A DNA stretch of 64,000 bases, taken from Pseudomonadota bacterium. Lineage in GTDB: Bacteria; Pseudomonadota; Gammaproteobacteria; Xanthomonadales; Xanthomonadaceae. The position numbers were made by a program, and so were the translations under genes. The stretch lies in assembly GCA_963205415.1 (NCBI GenBank), contig CAUJJS010000254.1, positions 52,098 to 116,097 of the forward strand, in the 5' to 3' direction. The notes beneath the pieces were generated by a model. It saw only the letters and a list, made by a program, of their open reading frames with translations. It searched no databases and was not told where the DNA came from. Shown in pieces: positions 49,061 through 58,547 of this stretch. Every line of letters starts with the position of its first letter. Position 1 is the stretch's first letter.

Positions 49061-50941
49061 ATGTCCACCCCCCACTTTGTCGCCACGCACGTGCGCTACA
49101 CCACCCTCGCGCTGTGCGTGGCCGCCGCGGTCGCCAGCCTGCCGTGGATGGCGCTGCGGCCGGGGGCCTGGCCGGCCGTGATCTTCCTGCTGGCGTGCGC
49201 GCTCATCCTCGTGGGCCTGTACGACATGCGCCAGACGCGCCACGCCATCCTGCGTAACTACCCCATCCTCGGGCACATGCGCTTCATGCTGGAGTTCATC
49301 CGCCCGGAAATCCGCCAGTACTTCATCGAGGGCGACATCGACAAGGGCGAGCCCTTCACCCGCGCGCAGCGCACCGTGGTCTACCAGCGCTCCAAGGGCG
49401 TGCCGGACGTGCGGCCCTTCGGCACCAAGCTGGACGTGGGCGCCAAGGGCTACGAGTGGATCAACCACTCGCTGCACACCACGGTGATCGATTCGCACGA
49501 CTTCCGCATCTGGATCGGCGGCCAGCCCGGCCAGGCGCGCGCGGGCGCCGCGCCCTGCACCCAGCCCTACAACGCCAGCGTCTTCAACATCTCGGCGATG
49601 AGCTTCGGCGCGCTCTCGGCCAACGCCATCCTGGCGCTCAACCTGGGCGCGAAGATGGGCGGCTTCGCGCACGACACCGGCGAGGGCGGCATCAGCCGCT
49701 ACCACCGCCAGAACGGCGGCGACCTGATCTGGGAGATCGGCTCGGGCTACTTCGGCTGCCGCAACCAGGACGGCAGCTTCAACCCCGAGCGCTTCGCCGA
49801 GCAGGCACGCAACCCGCAGGTGAGGATGATCGAGATCAAGCTCAGCCAGGGCGCCAAGCCGGGGCACGGCGGCATCCTGCCGGGCGCCAAGGTGACGGCC
49901 GAGATCGCCGCCGCGCGCGGCGTGCCGGTGGGGCAGGACTGCGTCTCGCCCTCGTCGCACGGCGCGTTCTCCACGCCGGTGGAGATGATGCGCTTCATCG
50001 CCCGGCTGCGCGAGCTCTCGGGCGGCAAGCCCGTGGGCTTCAAGCTGTGCATCGGCCACATCTGGGAGTGGTTCGGCATCGTCAAGGCGATGCTCGAGAC
50101 CGACATCACGCCCGACTACATCGTCGTCGACGGCGCCGAGGGCGGCACGGGCGCGGCGCCGGTGGAGTTCGCCGACCACATGGGCGCGCCGGTGCAGGAG
50201 GGCCTGCACCTGGTGCACAACACGCTGATCGGCGTGGGCCTGCGCGAGCGCATCAAGATCGGCGCGGCCGGCAAGGTGATCACCTCGTTCGACCTGGCGC
50301 GCATGTTCGCGCTCGGCGCGGACTGGTGCAACTCGGGGCGCGGCTTCATGATGGCGCTGGGCTGCATCCAGGCGCAGGTCTGCCACACAGGCTTCTGCCC
50401 CACCGGCATCACCACGCAGGACCCGGTGCGCGAGCGCGCGCTGGTGGTGGCCGACAAGGCGCCGCGCGTGGCGCAGTACCACGCCAACACGCTGCACGCG
50501 CTCAAGGAGCTGCTGCAGGCGGCCGGCCTGATGCACCCCGACCAGCTCTCCACCCACCACATCGTGCGGCGCATCGACAGCGCGCGCATCCGCCTGCTCT
50601 CGGCGCTGATGCCGACGATGGAGCGGCGCGCCATCCTCGACGACCTGGCGCACCAGCACAACGTCTATCGGCTGTACTGGCCGCTGGCGAACGCGTACGA
50701 CTTCGCGCCGCGCGTCCCCAAGCCGAGCGAGCTGCAGGACAGCCCCGACGTGCTGCGGCCCACGGTGGCCGGGCGCCCGGCGTCGGCGGCGCAGATCGCC
50801 GAGGCGCTGACCCGGCGGCGCGCGCCCCACCCGGCCCCGGTGAGCGCGGTCGTGCCCGGGCAGGCGCGCACGCCGCACGCGGCGATTACCGCGTCGCAGG
50901 TGCCCGGGGAATGGACGGCATCGGGCAACGGAAAAGCATGA
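49061..50941 (+). CDS. FMN-binding glutamate synthase family protein
   Basis: NISAMSFGALSANAILALNLGA...GEGGIS...VVDGAEGGTGAAPVEFADHMG. Confidence 0.9.
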   Translation: MSTPHFVATHVRYTTLALCVAAAVASLPWMALRPGAWPAVIFLLACALILVGLYDMRQTRHAILRNYPILGHMRFMLEFIRPEIRQYFIEGDIDKGEPFTRAQRTVVYQRSKGVPDVRPFGTKLDVGAKGYEWINHSLHTTVIDSHDFRIWIGGQPGQARAGAAPCTQPYNASVFNISAMSFGALSANAILALNLGAKMGGFAHDTGEGGISRYHRQNGGDLIWEIGSGYFGCRNQDGSFNPERFAEQARNPQVRMIEIKLSQGAKPGHGGILPGAKVTAEIAAARGVPVGQDCVSPSSHGAFSTPVEMMRFIARLRELSGGKPVGFKLCIGHIWEWFGIVKAMLETDITPDYIVVDGAEGGTGAAPVEFADHMGAPVQEGLHLVHNTLIGVGLRERIKIGAAGKVITSFDLARMFALGADWCNSGRGFMMALGCIQAQVCHTGFCPTGITTQDPVRERALVVADKAPRVAQYHANTLHALKELLQAAGLMHPDQLSTHHIVRRIDSARIRLLSALMPTMERRAILDDLAHQHNVYRLYWPLANAYDFAPRVPKPSELQDSPDVLRPTVAGRPASAAQIAEALTRRRAPHPAPVSAVVPGQARTPHAAITASQVPGEWTASGNGKA

Positions 50942-51002
50942 GCCGAATCGGGCTCCAGCGCTTTGCCATCAAGTGCCAGCAGCTATCGACAGTGGAGCAA
51001 AT

Positions 51003-51491
51003 TCAGGCGCGGCCGACCTTGGCCAGCAGGCGCGGCCGCACGGCGGCGCCCACCAGGGCGTCGATCCGGCCGCCCAGCGTGGCGATCTCGCGCACCAGCG
51101 TGCTGCTGATGCTCTGCCAGCGCGCGTCGGGCGTGAGGAAGACCGTGTCCACCTCGGGCCGCAGGTAGCGGTTCATGCCCGCGAGCTGCAGCTCGTAGTC
51201 GAAGTCGGTGCCCGAGCGCAGGCCGCGCACCATCACCTGCGCGCCCTGCGCCACGGCGAACTCGGTCACCAGGCCGTCGAACGGCAGCACCGCCACGTTC
51301 GGCTGGTCGGCCAGCGCGTCGCGCACGAGCGCCAGGCGCTCGTCGAGCGTGAACAGCGTCTTCTTGTGGTGCGCCATGGCCACCGCGACGAGCACGCGGT
51401 CGAACAGCCGGCAGGCGCGGCGCACCATGTCCTCGTGCCCCAGGGTGATCGGGTCGAAGGTTCCGGGGAAGACGGCGGTGACGGACGGCAT
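51003..51491 (-). CDS. coaD: pantetheine-phosphate adenylyltransferase
   Basis: AVFPGTFDPITLGHEDMVRRA...MVRGLRSGTDFDYELQLAGMNR. Confidence 0.95.
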   Translation of the reverse strand: MPSVTAVFPGTFDPITLGHEDMVRRACRLFDRVLVAVAMAHHKKTLFTLDERLALVRDALADQPNVAVLPFDGLVTEFAVAQGAQVMVRGLRSGTDFDYELQLAGMNRYLRPEVDTVFLTPDARWQSISSTLVREIATLGGRIDALVGAAVRPRLLAKVGRA

Positions 51492-51583
51492 GGCATTCCT
51501 CTGGCGGGTTCGGGGGCATTATCGAACAAAACAGGCGAAATCGGCCACGAATCCAATACCGGCAAGCGCGGGCAGCTTCTGTT

Positions 51584-52168
51584 TCAGGAGCTTTCGGGGA
51601 TTTTTTTCAGCAGGTGGGCGTGCACCGCGCCGGCCTTCAGGTGGCGGTGCACGGCCAGCCCGAGCGGGGCGAGGCGCTCCTCCGGCCACTGCCGCGGCGC
51701 CTCGAGGTAGATCAGGCCCTGCGGCGCCAGCGCCCGCGCCGCCGCTTCGAGCGCGGGGACGAACAGCGCCTCGGCGCCGAACGGCGGGTCGAGCAGCACG
51801 AGGTCGACGCTGCCCGGCGCGCACCGGGTGAGCTGCGCCACGCCGTCGCCCCGGCGCACCCGCACGGCGCCGGCCTGCAGGCGCTCGGCGTGCTGCTCGA
51901 GCCGGCGCGCCAGCGCCGCATCCTGCTCGACCAGCAGTACCTCGGCGGCGCCGCGCGAGGCGGCCTCCAGGCCAAGCGCGCCGGTGCCGGCGAAGGCGTC
52001 GACGCAGCGCCAGCCGGCCAGCTCCTGCCCGAGCCAGTTGAACAGCGTCTCGCGCACGCGGTCGGGCGTGGGGCGCAGGCCGGGGTGCTGCGGCACCGGC
52101 AGGCGGGTGCGCTTCCACTGCCCGCCGATGATGCGCACCTCGCCCGCCGGGCCCGCGGGCCGCTTCAC
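51584..52168 (-). CDS. rsmD: 16S rRNA (guanine(966)-N(2))-methyltransferase
   Basis: RIIGGQWKRTRLPVPQHPGLRPTPDRVRETLFNWL...DPPFGAEAL. Confidence 0.93.
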   Translation of the reverse strand: MKRPAGPAGEVRIIGGQWKRTRLPVPQHPGLRPTPDRVRETLFNWLGQELAGWRCVDAFAGTGALGLEAASRGAAEVLLVEQDAALARRLEQHAERLQAGAVRVRRGDGVAQLTRCAPGSVDLVLLDPPFGAEALFVPALEAAARALAPQGLIYLEAPRQWPEERLAPLGLAVHRHLKAGAVHAHLLKKIPESS

Positions 52169-53535
52169 GGCTTGGCGCCCGCCGGCCGCGCGCCGACGAT
52201 GATGGTGGCCATGCGGTCGGGCTGGAGCTTGCGCTGGATGGCGGCCCGCACGTCGGCCGCGGTGAGCGCCTCGACGCGCTCGCTCCAGTGCTCCAGGTAG
52301 TCCAGCGGCAGGCCGTTGCGCGCGATGTTGACCACGTTGCCCAGGAGCTTGCGGTTGCTGTCGATGCGCAGCGCGAAGCCGCCGATCAGGTTGTCCTTGG
52401 CGGCGCGCAGCTCGGCCTCGGTCGGGCCGTCGGCGACGAAGCGGGCGACCACGTCGCGCGTGATCTTCACCGCCTCGGCCGCCTGGTCGGGCCGCGTCTC
52501 CAGGCCGACGATGAACGCGCCCGCGCTCAGCCCCGGCGCGAACTGGCTGAACACGCTGTAGGTCAGGCCGCGCTTTTCGCGCACCTGCTCCGTCAGGCGC
52601 GAGGTGAAGCCGCCGCCGCCCAGGATGTGGTTGCCCACCAGCAGCGCGAGGAAGTCCGGGTCGCTGCGCGGGGCGCTGGGCCCGCCGATCAGCACGTGCG
52701 CCTGCGCGGAGGTGAAGGGGATGTCGTCCTCCACGGCCTTGGCCAGGGGCGGCGCCGGGGGGATGTCCGGCAGCGCGGCGCAGCCCTGCGCGCCCTGGTC
52801 GGGCAGGCGCGCGAGCAGGCCGTCGACGAGCTGCTGCGCCCGCGCCCGGTCCACCGCGCCGACGATGGCCACGCGCGCGCGGCAGCGCTGCAGGTACTGC
52901 GCCCGCCAGGCGCGCAGGTCGGCCACGGTGATGCGCTCCAGCGTCTCGGCCGTCGGGCGCAGGCCGTAGGCGTGGTCGCCATAGATCGCCTGGGCGAAGG
53001 CCTTGCCAGCGACCACGCCGGGCTTGGTGTCGGCCTCGCGGATGCTCGCCTGCCAGCGCGCGCGCTCGCGCTGCCAGACGTCGCCGGGGTCGCTCGGCTC
53101 GCCGATCTGGCGCGCCGCGAGCCGCACCGCGCGGTCGAGCAGGTCGGCCTGCGTGAGCGAGCGCAGCGAAAAGCTCAGTGCATCGCGCCCGGCGCCCGCA
53201 TCCAGGCTGGCGCCCAGGTCGGCCCAGGCCTCGCCCAGCTGGTTCTCGTCGAGCGCGGCCTCGCCGCCCGCGGCGCGCACGCCCTTGGCGCTCATCAGCG
53301 CGGCGGCGCCGGCCAGCCCCGCCTGCGCGGGCGGATCGCGGCGGCTGCCGGCGTCGAAATCGACCTGCACGTCGACCATGGGGATCGCCGGGCTCTGCAC
53401 CAGCCAGACCTGCGCGCCGCCGGGCTGCGTCCAGTGCTCTATGGGCAGCAGCGCAAACGCGCTTTGGGCATAAAAAAGGCCGCCAGCGCCCACCAGCAAA
53501 GCGCCAGCAGCTATTTTTTTGATGGTTCTGAACAT
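52165..53535 (-). CDS. M16 family peptidase (HxxEH-lacking paralog)
   Basis: MFRTIKKIAAGALLVGAGG...HILGGGGFTSRLTEQVREKRGLTYSVFSQF; no HxxEH seen. Confidence 0.85.
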   Translation of the reverse strand: MFRTIKKIAAGALLVGAGGLFYAQSAFALLPIEHWTQPGGAQVWLVQSPAIPMVDVQVDFDAGSRRDPPAQAGLAGAAALMSAKGVRAAGGEAALDENQLGEAWADLGASLDAGAGRDALSFSLRSLTQADLLDRAVRLAARQIGEPSDPGDVWQRERARWQASIREADTKPGVVAGKAFAQAIYGDHAYGLRPTAETLERITVADLRAWRAQYLQRCRARVAIVGAVDRARAQQLVDGLLARLPDQGAQGCAALPDIPPAPPLAKAVEDDIPFTSAQAHVLIGGPSAPRSDPDFLALLVGNHILGGGGFTSRLTEQVREKRGLTYSVFSQFAPGLSAGAFIVGLETRPDQAAEAVKITRDVVARFVADGPTEAELRAAKDNLIGGFALRIDSNRKLLGNVVNIARNGLPLDYLEHWSERVEALTAADVRAAIQRKLQPDRMATIIVGARPAGAKP

Positions 53536-53546
53536 GATGGATCTCG

Positions 53547-54986
53547 TCAACGCAGGGGGCCGCCGGGCATGCTCGGCGCCGGCCTGGCGCCGGCCGCCAG
53601 GGGCTGCGGCAGCAGCGCGCCGACGGTGAGCCGGTCGTCGCCGAAATAGCGCGCCGCCACCGACTGCACCTGCGCGGGCGTCACGCCCTGCAGGAGCGCG
53701 AGCAGCCGGTCGTCGGCGTCGAGCGGCAGGCCCTGGATCCAGTTGCTGCCCAGGTCGCTCGCCTGGCCCTGCAGGGAATCGCGCGCATAGATCGTCGAGG
53801 CGGCCCACTGCGCCTTCACGCGCGCGAGCTCCGCGGGGCTCACGCCCTCTTGCGCCACGCGCGCCACCTCGGCGCGCAAGGCGGCCTCCACCTGCCCGGC
53901 CGTCTTGCCCTGCGCCGGCACGCCGGTCAGCATGAACAGCGCCGGGCCGCGGCCGAACACCGAGGCGTAGGCGCTGGCGCTGTCGGCCACGCGGTCCGGC
54001 CCCTGCGTGAGCGAGCGGTCGAGCCGCGCGCCGTCGTAGCCGCTCAAAACCGCCGAGAGCACCAGCAGCGAGAGCGCGTCCTGGTCCCCCGGCCCCATGT
54101 CCTGCAGCCTGCGCATCGCGGGCGCCTGGAATGCCAGCGCCACGTAGGCCTGCTCGGCCGGGGCCTTGAAGGCGATGCGCCGCAGGCCCTTCTGCTCGGG
54201 CTCGACGCGCGGCTTGCGCTCGGGCAGCGGGTGCGCCGGCAGCTGCCCGTAGATGCGGTTGGCGAGCTGGTACACCTGCCGCGGCTCGACGTCGCCCGCC
54301 ACCACCACCGCCGCGTTGGCCGGCGTGTACCAGGTGCGGTAGAAGCGGCGCGCGTCGTCGGGCTGCATGCTGTCGAGGTCGCCCATCCAGCCGACCACCG
54401 GGTGGTGGTAGGGCGAGGCGACGAAGGCGGCGGCGTGCAGCTGCTCCATCAGCGCCGCGCGCGGCTGGTCGTCGGTGCGCATGCGCCGCTCTTCCTTGAC
54501 CACCTCCAGCTCCTTCCTGAACTCCTCGTCCGGCCACTGGTTGTGCGCGAAGCGGTCGGCCTCGAGCGCCATCACGTCCCCCAGGCGGTTCGCCGGGATC
54601 TGCTGGTAGTAGCCGGTGTAGTCGCGCGTGGTGAAGGCGTTCTCCTGCCCGCCCAGCTGCGCCACGCGCCGCGAGAACTCGCCCGGCCCGAGCGTGGCCG
54701 AGCCCTTGAACATCATGTGCTCGAGGATGTGCGCCACGCCCGTGGTGCCGCCCACCTCGTCCATCGAGCCCACGCGCACCCAGAGCATGTGGATGGCGGT
54801 GGGCGCGCGGTGGTCGGGCTGCACGATCAGCGGCATGCCGTTGTCGAGCCGGAACTCCTGCGCGCCCGAGGCGGTGGTGACGACAGGGGAGGCCCCGGAT
54901 GGCGCACCCGGGGTGCCCGGCGCCGGGGTTTGCGCCAGCGCGCCCACGCACGCCAGCACGCCGCAAAAAAGAAGAGCATGTTTCAT
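53547..54986 (-). CDS. M16 family zinc peptidase
   Basis: TGVAHILEHMMFKGS (HxxEH), signal peptide MKHALLFCGVLACVGALA. Confidence 0.9.
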   Translation of the reverse strand: MKHALLFCGVLACVGALAQTPAPGTPGAPSGASPVVTTASGAQEFRLDNGMPLIVQPDHRAPTAIHMLWVRVGSMDEVGGTTGVAHILEHMMFKGSATLGPGEFSRRVAQLGGQENAFTTRDYTGYYQQIPANRLGDVMALEADRFAHNQWPDEEFRKELEVVKEERRMRTDDQPRAALMEQLHAAAFVASPYHHPVVGWMGDLDSMQPDDARRFYRTWYTPANAAVVVAGDVEPRQVYQLANRIYGQLPAHPLPERKPRVEPEQKGLRRIAFKAPAEQAYVALAFQAPAMRRLQDMGPGDQDALSLLVLSAVLSGYDGARLDRSLTQGPDRVADSASAYASVFGRGPALFMLTGVPAQGKTAGQVEAALRAEVARVAQEGVSPAELARVKAQWAASTIYARDSLQGQASDLGSNWIQGLPLDADDRLLALLQGVTPAQVQSVAARYFGDDRLTVGALLPQPLAAGARPAPSMPGGPLR

Positions 54987-55015
54987 AGAATGGTTGCGAT
55001 TCTAGAAACACCGCA

Positions 55016-56047
55016 ATGTTCAGCTTCTTCAAGAAAAAAACGCCGCCGCCCGCACCGGCGGCCGCACCTGCCCCGGTGGCTCCTGTGGCCACCGCCGCAC
55101 CGGCACCGGCGCCCCCGCCCGCCGCCGACGCGCCAGCGCCGGAGCCCGGGCGCAAGGGCTGGATGGCGCGCCTGTCGGCCGGCCTGCGCAAGACCGGCAG
55201 CAGCATCGCCACCGTCTTCACCGGCACCCGGATCGACGACGCGCTGTACGAGGAGCTCGAAGACGCCCTCCTGATGGCCGACACCGGCGTCAAGGCCACC
55301 GCGCACCTGCTCGCCGACCTCAGGCGCCGCGTCAAGGACAGCAAGGCCACCGACCCCGCCGCCGTCAAGGCGCTGCTGGCCGACGCCCTGGCCGAGCTGC
55401 TCGCGCCGCTGGAAAAGCCGCTGGTGATCGGCGAGCACCAGCCCACGGTGATCATGGTCGCGGGGGTGAACGGCGCGGGCAAGACCACCTCGATCGGCAA
55501 GCTCACCAGGCACCTGGCCGACGACGGCCAGAGCGTGCTGCTGGCCGCCGCCGACACCTTCCGCGCCGCCGCGCGCGAGCAGCTCGGCGTCTGGGCCACG
55601 CGCAACACGGTCGAGATCGTCAGCCAGGAAGGGGGCGACCCGGCCGCCGTGAGCTTCGACGCGGTGAGCGCCGGCAAGGCGCGCGGCAAGGACGTGGTGC
55701 TGGTCGACACCGCCGGGCGCCTACCGACGCAGCTGCACCTGATGCAGGAGCTGCAGAAGATCCGGCGCGTGATCACCAAGGCCGACGCCGGCGCGCCGCA
55801 CGAGGTGCTGCTGGTGATCGACGGCAACACCGGCCAGAACGCGCTGGCGCAGGTCAAGGCGTTCGACGACGCGCTCTCGCTCACCGGCCTGATCGTCACG
55901 AAACTGGACGGCACCGCCAAGGGCGGCGTGCTCGCCGCCATCGCGCAGGAGCGGCCGGTGCCGGTGTACTTCATCGGCGTGGGCGAGAAGGTCGAGGACC
56001 TGGAGACCTTCAGCGCGCGCGAGTTCGCCCAGGCGCTGCTGGCCTGA
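55016..56047 (+). CDS. ftsY: signal recognition particle receptor
   Basis: MVAGVNGAGKTTSIGKLTRHL...AADTFRAAAREQL...VDTAGRLPT...TKLDGTAKGG. Confidence 0.96.
   Translation: MFSFFKKKTPPPAPAAAPAPVAPVATAAPAPAPPPAADAPAPEPGRKGWMARLSAGLRKTGSSIATVFTGTRIDDALYEELEDALLMADTGVKATAHLLADLRRRVKDSKATDPAAVKALLADALAELLAPLEKPLVIGEHQPTVIMVAGVNGAGKTTSIGKLTRHLADDGQSVLLAAADTFRAAAREQLGVWATRNTVEIVSQEGGDPAAVSFDAVSAGKARGKDVVLVDTAGRLPTQLHLMQELQKIRRVITKADAGAPHEVLLVIDGNTGQNALAQVKAFDDALSLTGLIVTKLDGTAKGGVLAAIAQERPVPVYFIGVGEKVEDLETFSAREFAQALLA
56008..56047 (+). repeat. 40-bp direct repeat, copy 1 (ftsY 3' end)
   Basis: CTTCAGCGCGCGCGAGTTCGCCCAGGCGCTGCTGGCCTGA identical at 60963..61002. Confidence 0.95.
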
Positions 56048-56238
56048 CCCCCCCTCGCCCATCCGCCTGCCGCACCACCCACTGCGTATGGTCACACTCG
56101 GCCTGTACCACCCGGACGAGCAACTGCGGCACCCCATAAGGATGCACGGTACGCGTCGCCAAAGTCGGCGGGAGCGGAAGGCGGTGCGATCATGAGGCGG
56201 AGCACGGCAGCAGGCGGGAGGCAACTGCCGTCTCCCGC

Positions 56239-57216
56239 CTATTCGACCGTGATGTTCGCCACCTCGATGATCCGCGCCCACTTGCGCGTCTCGGCCTCCA
56301 TGAAGGTGCTGAACTCCTCGGGCCTGCCGCCGCGCAACTGCAGTCCGGCGGCTTGCGCCTTCTGGCGAATGTCCGGATCAGCAACCGCCGCGTTGAGTTC
56401 AGCGTTCATCCGGGCGACGATGCCCGGCGGCGTGCCCGCTGGCGCGAGCATGCCGTACCAGCCATAGCCGACTACATCGGCCAAGCCCTGCTCACGCAGC
56501 GTGAGCGCCTGCGGATACAGCGGTGTGCGCTCTTCGTTGGCCACTCCCAGCACCCGCAGCTTGCCTGCCTGGATGTGCGGAATGGCCGTCGAGATCGCTG
56601 TGAGCGTAGCGTCGATGCGGCCAGCCAGCAACTCGGTATACGCTGGAGCATCCCCACGGTACTGCACCACGATGCCCCGTACGTTGGCCGCGCGCAGCAA
56701 CAGTTCGGCGGTAAGGTGGGGCGCCGAGCCCACTCCTGGAGAGCCGAGAGTCGCGCCCTCCGGCTTCTTCCCGACATGCGCAATGAACTCAGCGAGCGTC
56801 CTGTAGGGTGCTTCGGCGTTGACCACCAGGAACAGCGGGGCGATCGCCGTGCTGCCAATGGAAGCAAAACTTTTGCTCGCGTCGTAGGGCAGCCCCTTGT
56901 ACAGGGCCTCGCCGATGGCAATTGGCGCAGCAGCGTGCAGAAGGGTGTAGCCATCGGGGGGCGCCTTGGCGACGAACTCGTTCGCGATCCTGGTCCCGGC
57001 ACCGGGCTTGTTCTCCACCACGACACTCTGGCCGAGCCTGCGCGCCAGAAAGTCGCCTAGCACGCGCGTCAGAATATCGCTCGCCCCCCCAGCCGCATAC
57101 GGAGAAATGAGGCGAATGGGCCTGGAAGGCCACGCCTGGGCCCACCCAGGAGCACTGGCGCACAGGGAGAGCACAGCGGTGCTGGCGTGAAGAAAATGTC
57201 GGCGATCGAATGGCAT
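56239..57216 (-). CDS. Bug/TctC-family tripartite tricarboxylate transporter substrate-binding protein
   Basis: WPSRPIRLISPYAAGGASDILTRVLGDFLARRLGQSVVVENKPGAGT. Confidence 0.93.
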   Translation of the reverse strand: MPFDRRHFLHASTAVLSLCASAPGWAQAWPSRPIRLISPYAAGGASDILTRVLGDFLARRLGQSVVVENKPGAGTRIANEFVAKAPPDGYTLLHAAAPIAIGEALYKGLPYDASKSFASIGSTAIAPLFLVVNAEAPYRTLAEFIAHVGKKPEGATLGSPGVGSAPHLTAELLLRAANVRGIVVQYRGDAPAYTELLAGRIDATLTAISTAIPHIQAGKLRVLGVANEERTPLYPQALTLREQGLADVVGYGWYGMLAPAGTPPGIVARMNAELNAAVADPDIRQKAQAAGLQLRGGRPEEFSTFMEAETRKWARIIEVANITVE

Positions 57217-57251
57217 GGTAGTCTCCTTTTCCTTGTGCCGGTACTGGGTTT

Positions 57252-58526
57252 TCAAGAAATGCGCCGCAACGGCGGATAGCGGAAACGGCCTTCCAGGTGG
57301 TCGGCATGGGGCTGGTACAGCCTGAGCACGACGTAGAAGAGTCCCTCGGCCGGCGTGGGCAGCCAGTTGGCGCCTCCTCCCGGGTCCGTGGCCTGCATGC
57401 GGATCGCGAGGCTGCCATCCGTTCCATAGCGCAGGCCCGGAGTGCGATCGCAGATGGAATGGCGCCCGATGGGATTGGCGACCAACAGGCAGTCGCTGCG
57501 GCGATAGAGGGTCAGGGACCAAAAGGCTCCTACCTTTGGCATCCGTCCGGACGGAAAAAGCAGCTCGTACGCCCGGGCTCCGTCCAGCAGGCTGCCATCG
57601 GCATCCACCTCCGCCGTGGGGTACATCGCCTCGTCGACACCGAGCGCTCCGATGAAATTGCGCGCCACGCGGGCGCGGGCGTAGCGGTCGCCGCCCCAGT
57701 GGGTACGCACCGTCAGGGCAATCGCCCAGCCGCCGCCCAGCGCGTGCGGCAGTTCCCGGCACCGCAATTCCTCATACACCTGAGGCAGCAGGCGCGCCAG
57801 GCGGCTGTCGTCCAACTCGCGCCACACCAAACTCTCGCCCACAGGGGGCGGGTTGCCCCGCAAGGCAGCGGCCACCGTGGACCGGTACAACGCGGCCGAC
57901 GGCACCTGCGTGCAGCGACCATCCATCGCCGTATCCACCCGCATCGCCGCGTCGCCGCCATCGAGCCGCGAGATGCGGAATTGCAACTGCAGCACGCGCA
58001 CGCGCTCGGCATCCGGACCATCGTCATCCACCAGGATGCGCCCGATAAGCCAGACATCGGAGCCCGGCGCCGCCACCGCATGGCTGATCCCCGGTGGCAT
58101 GGGACCGCTCCAGCCCGGCCCATGCACCAGCGTGCGCTGCGGGCGGTTGCCGGTGGTACGCCGGCCGATGTAGGCGAACGGGTTGGTCCAGGCGTCGAGC
58201 AGCCCAAGCGTCCAGTAGCGCTCTCCCATCTCCGGCGAATCAATGACGATCGGACCAGCCGAAAGGTCCAGCCAGGCATTGCTGAAAACCGTGTCGTTGT
58301 TCGGGCTCACGACCTCTCGGTCATCGGGGCCGATCCGGCGATGCGTGTGGGTGAACTGATTGACCCAGCGCAGCGTCGATCCACGATCGTCCGAAGCAAA
58401 GCCCCGTGTGGGATGGCGCCGCGCCGTGGTGGCCGCACGCATGCGCATCATCTCGAACAATGGCAAGGTCTGCACCACGGCGGCGTGAGCACAGGCGATG
58501 TCTTCGGGCGAATCCATGGCAGTCAT
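57252..58526 (-). CDS. DUF1254/DUF1214 domain protein
   Basis: REVVSPNNDTVFSNAWLDLSAGPIVIDSPEMGERYWTLGLLDAWTNPFAYIGRRTTG. Confidence 0.85.
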   Translation of the reverse strand: MTAMDSPEDIACAHAAVVQTLPLFEMMRMRAATTARRHPTRGFASDDRGSTLRWVNQFTHTHRRIGPDDREVVSPNNDTVFSNAWLDLSAGPIVIDSPEMGERYWTLGLLDAWTNPFAYIGRRTTGNRPQRTLVHGPGWSGPMPPGISHAVAAPGSDVWLIGRILVDDDGPDAERVRVLQLQFRISRLDGGDAAMRVDTAMDGRCTQVPSAALYRSTVAAALRGNPPPVGESLVWRELDDSRLARLLPQVYEELRCRELPHALGGGWAIALTVRTHWGGDRYARARVARNFIGALGVDEAMYPTAEVDADGSLLDGARAYELLFPSGRMPKVGAFWSLTLYRRSDCLLVANPIGRHSICDRTPGLRYGTDGSLAIRMQATDPGGGANWLPTPAEGLFYVVLRLYQPHADHLEGRFRYPPLRRIS

Positions 58527-58547
58527 GCTATTTCTTCCTCGCAACGG

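Noticed and set aside
46604-50878. 1424-aa minus-strand ORF
   Set aside because: Antisense to gpmA, ctp protease, moeB-like and FMN-glutamate-synthase genes; low-complexity Arg/Ala/His composition, typical high-GC spurious frame
50955-50996. AGCGCTTTGCCATCAAGTGCCAGCAGCTAT (and a partial at ~53490-53520)
   Set aside because: Looks like the common dispersed intergenic repeat of Comamonadaceae (AGCGCT...CAAGYGCYRGCAGCTAT); not specific to this locus
53536-56082. 5' extension of the 1305-aa minus-strand ORF
   Set aside because: Upstream half is antisense to ftsY and out of frame with the M16 peptidase; true start of the downstream M16 gene is at 53535
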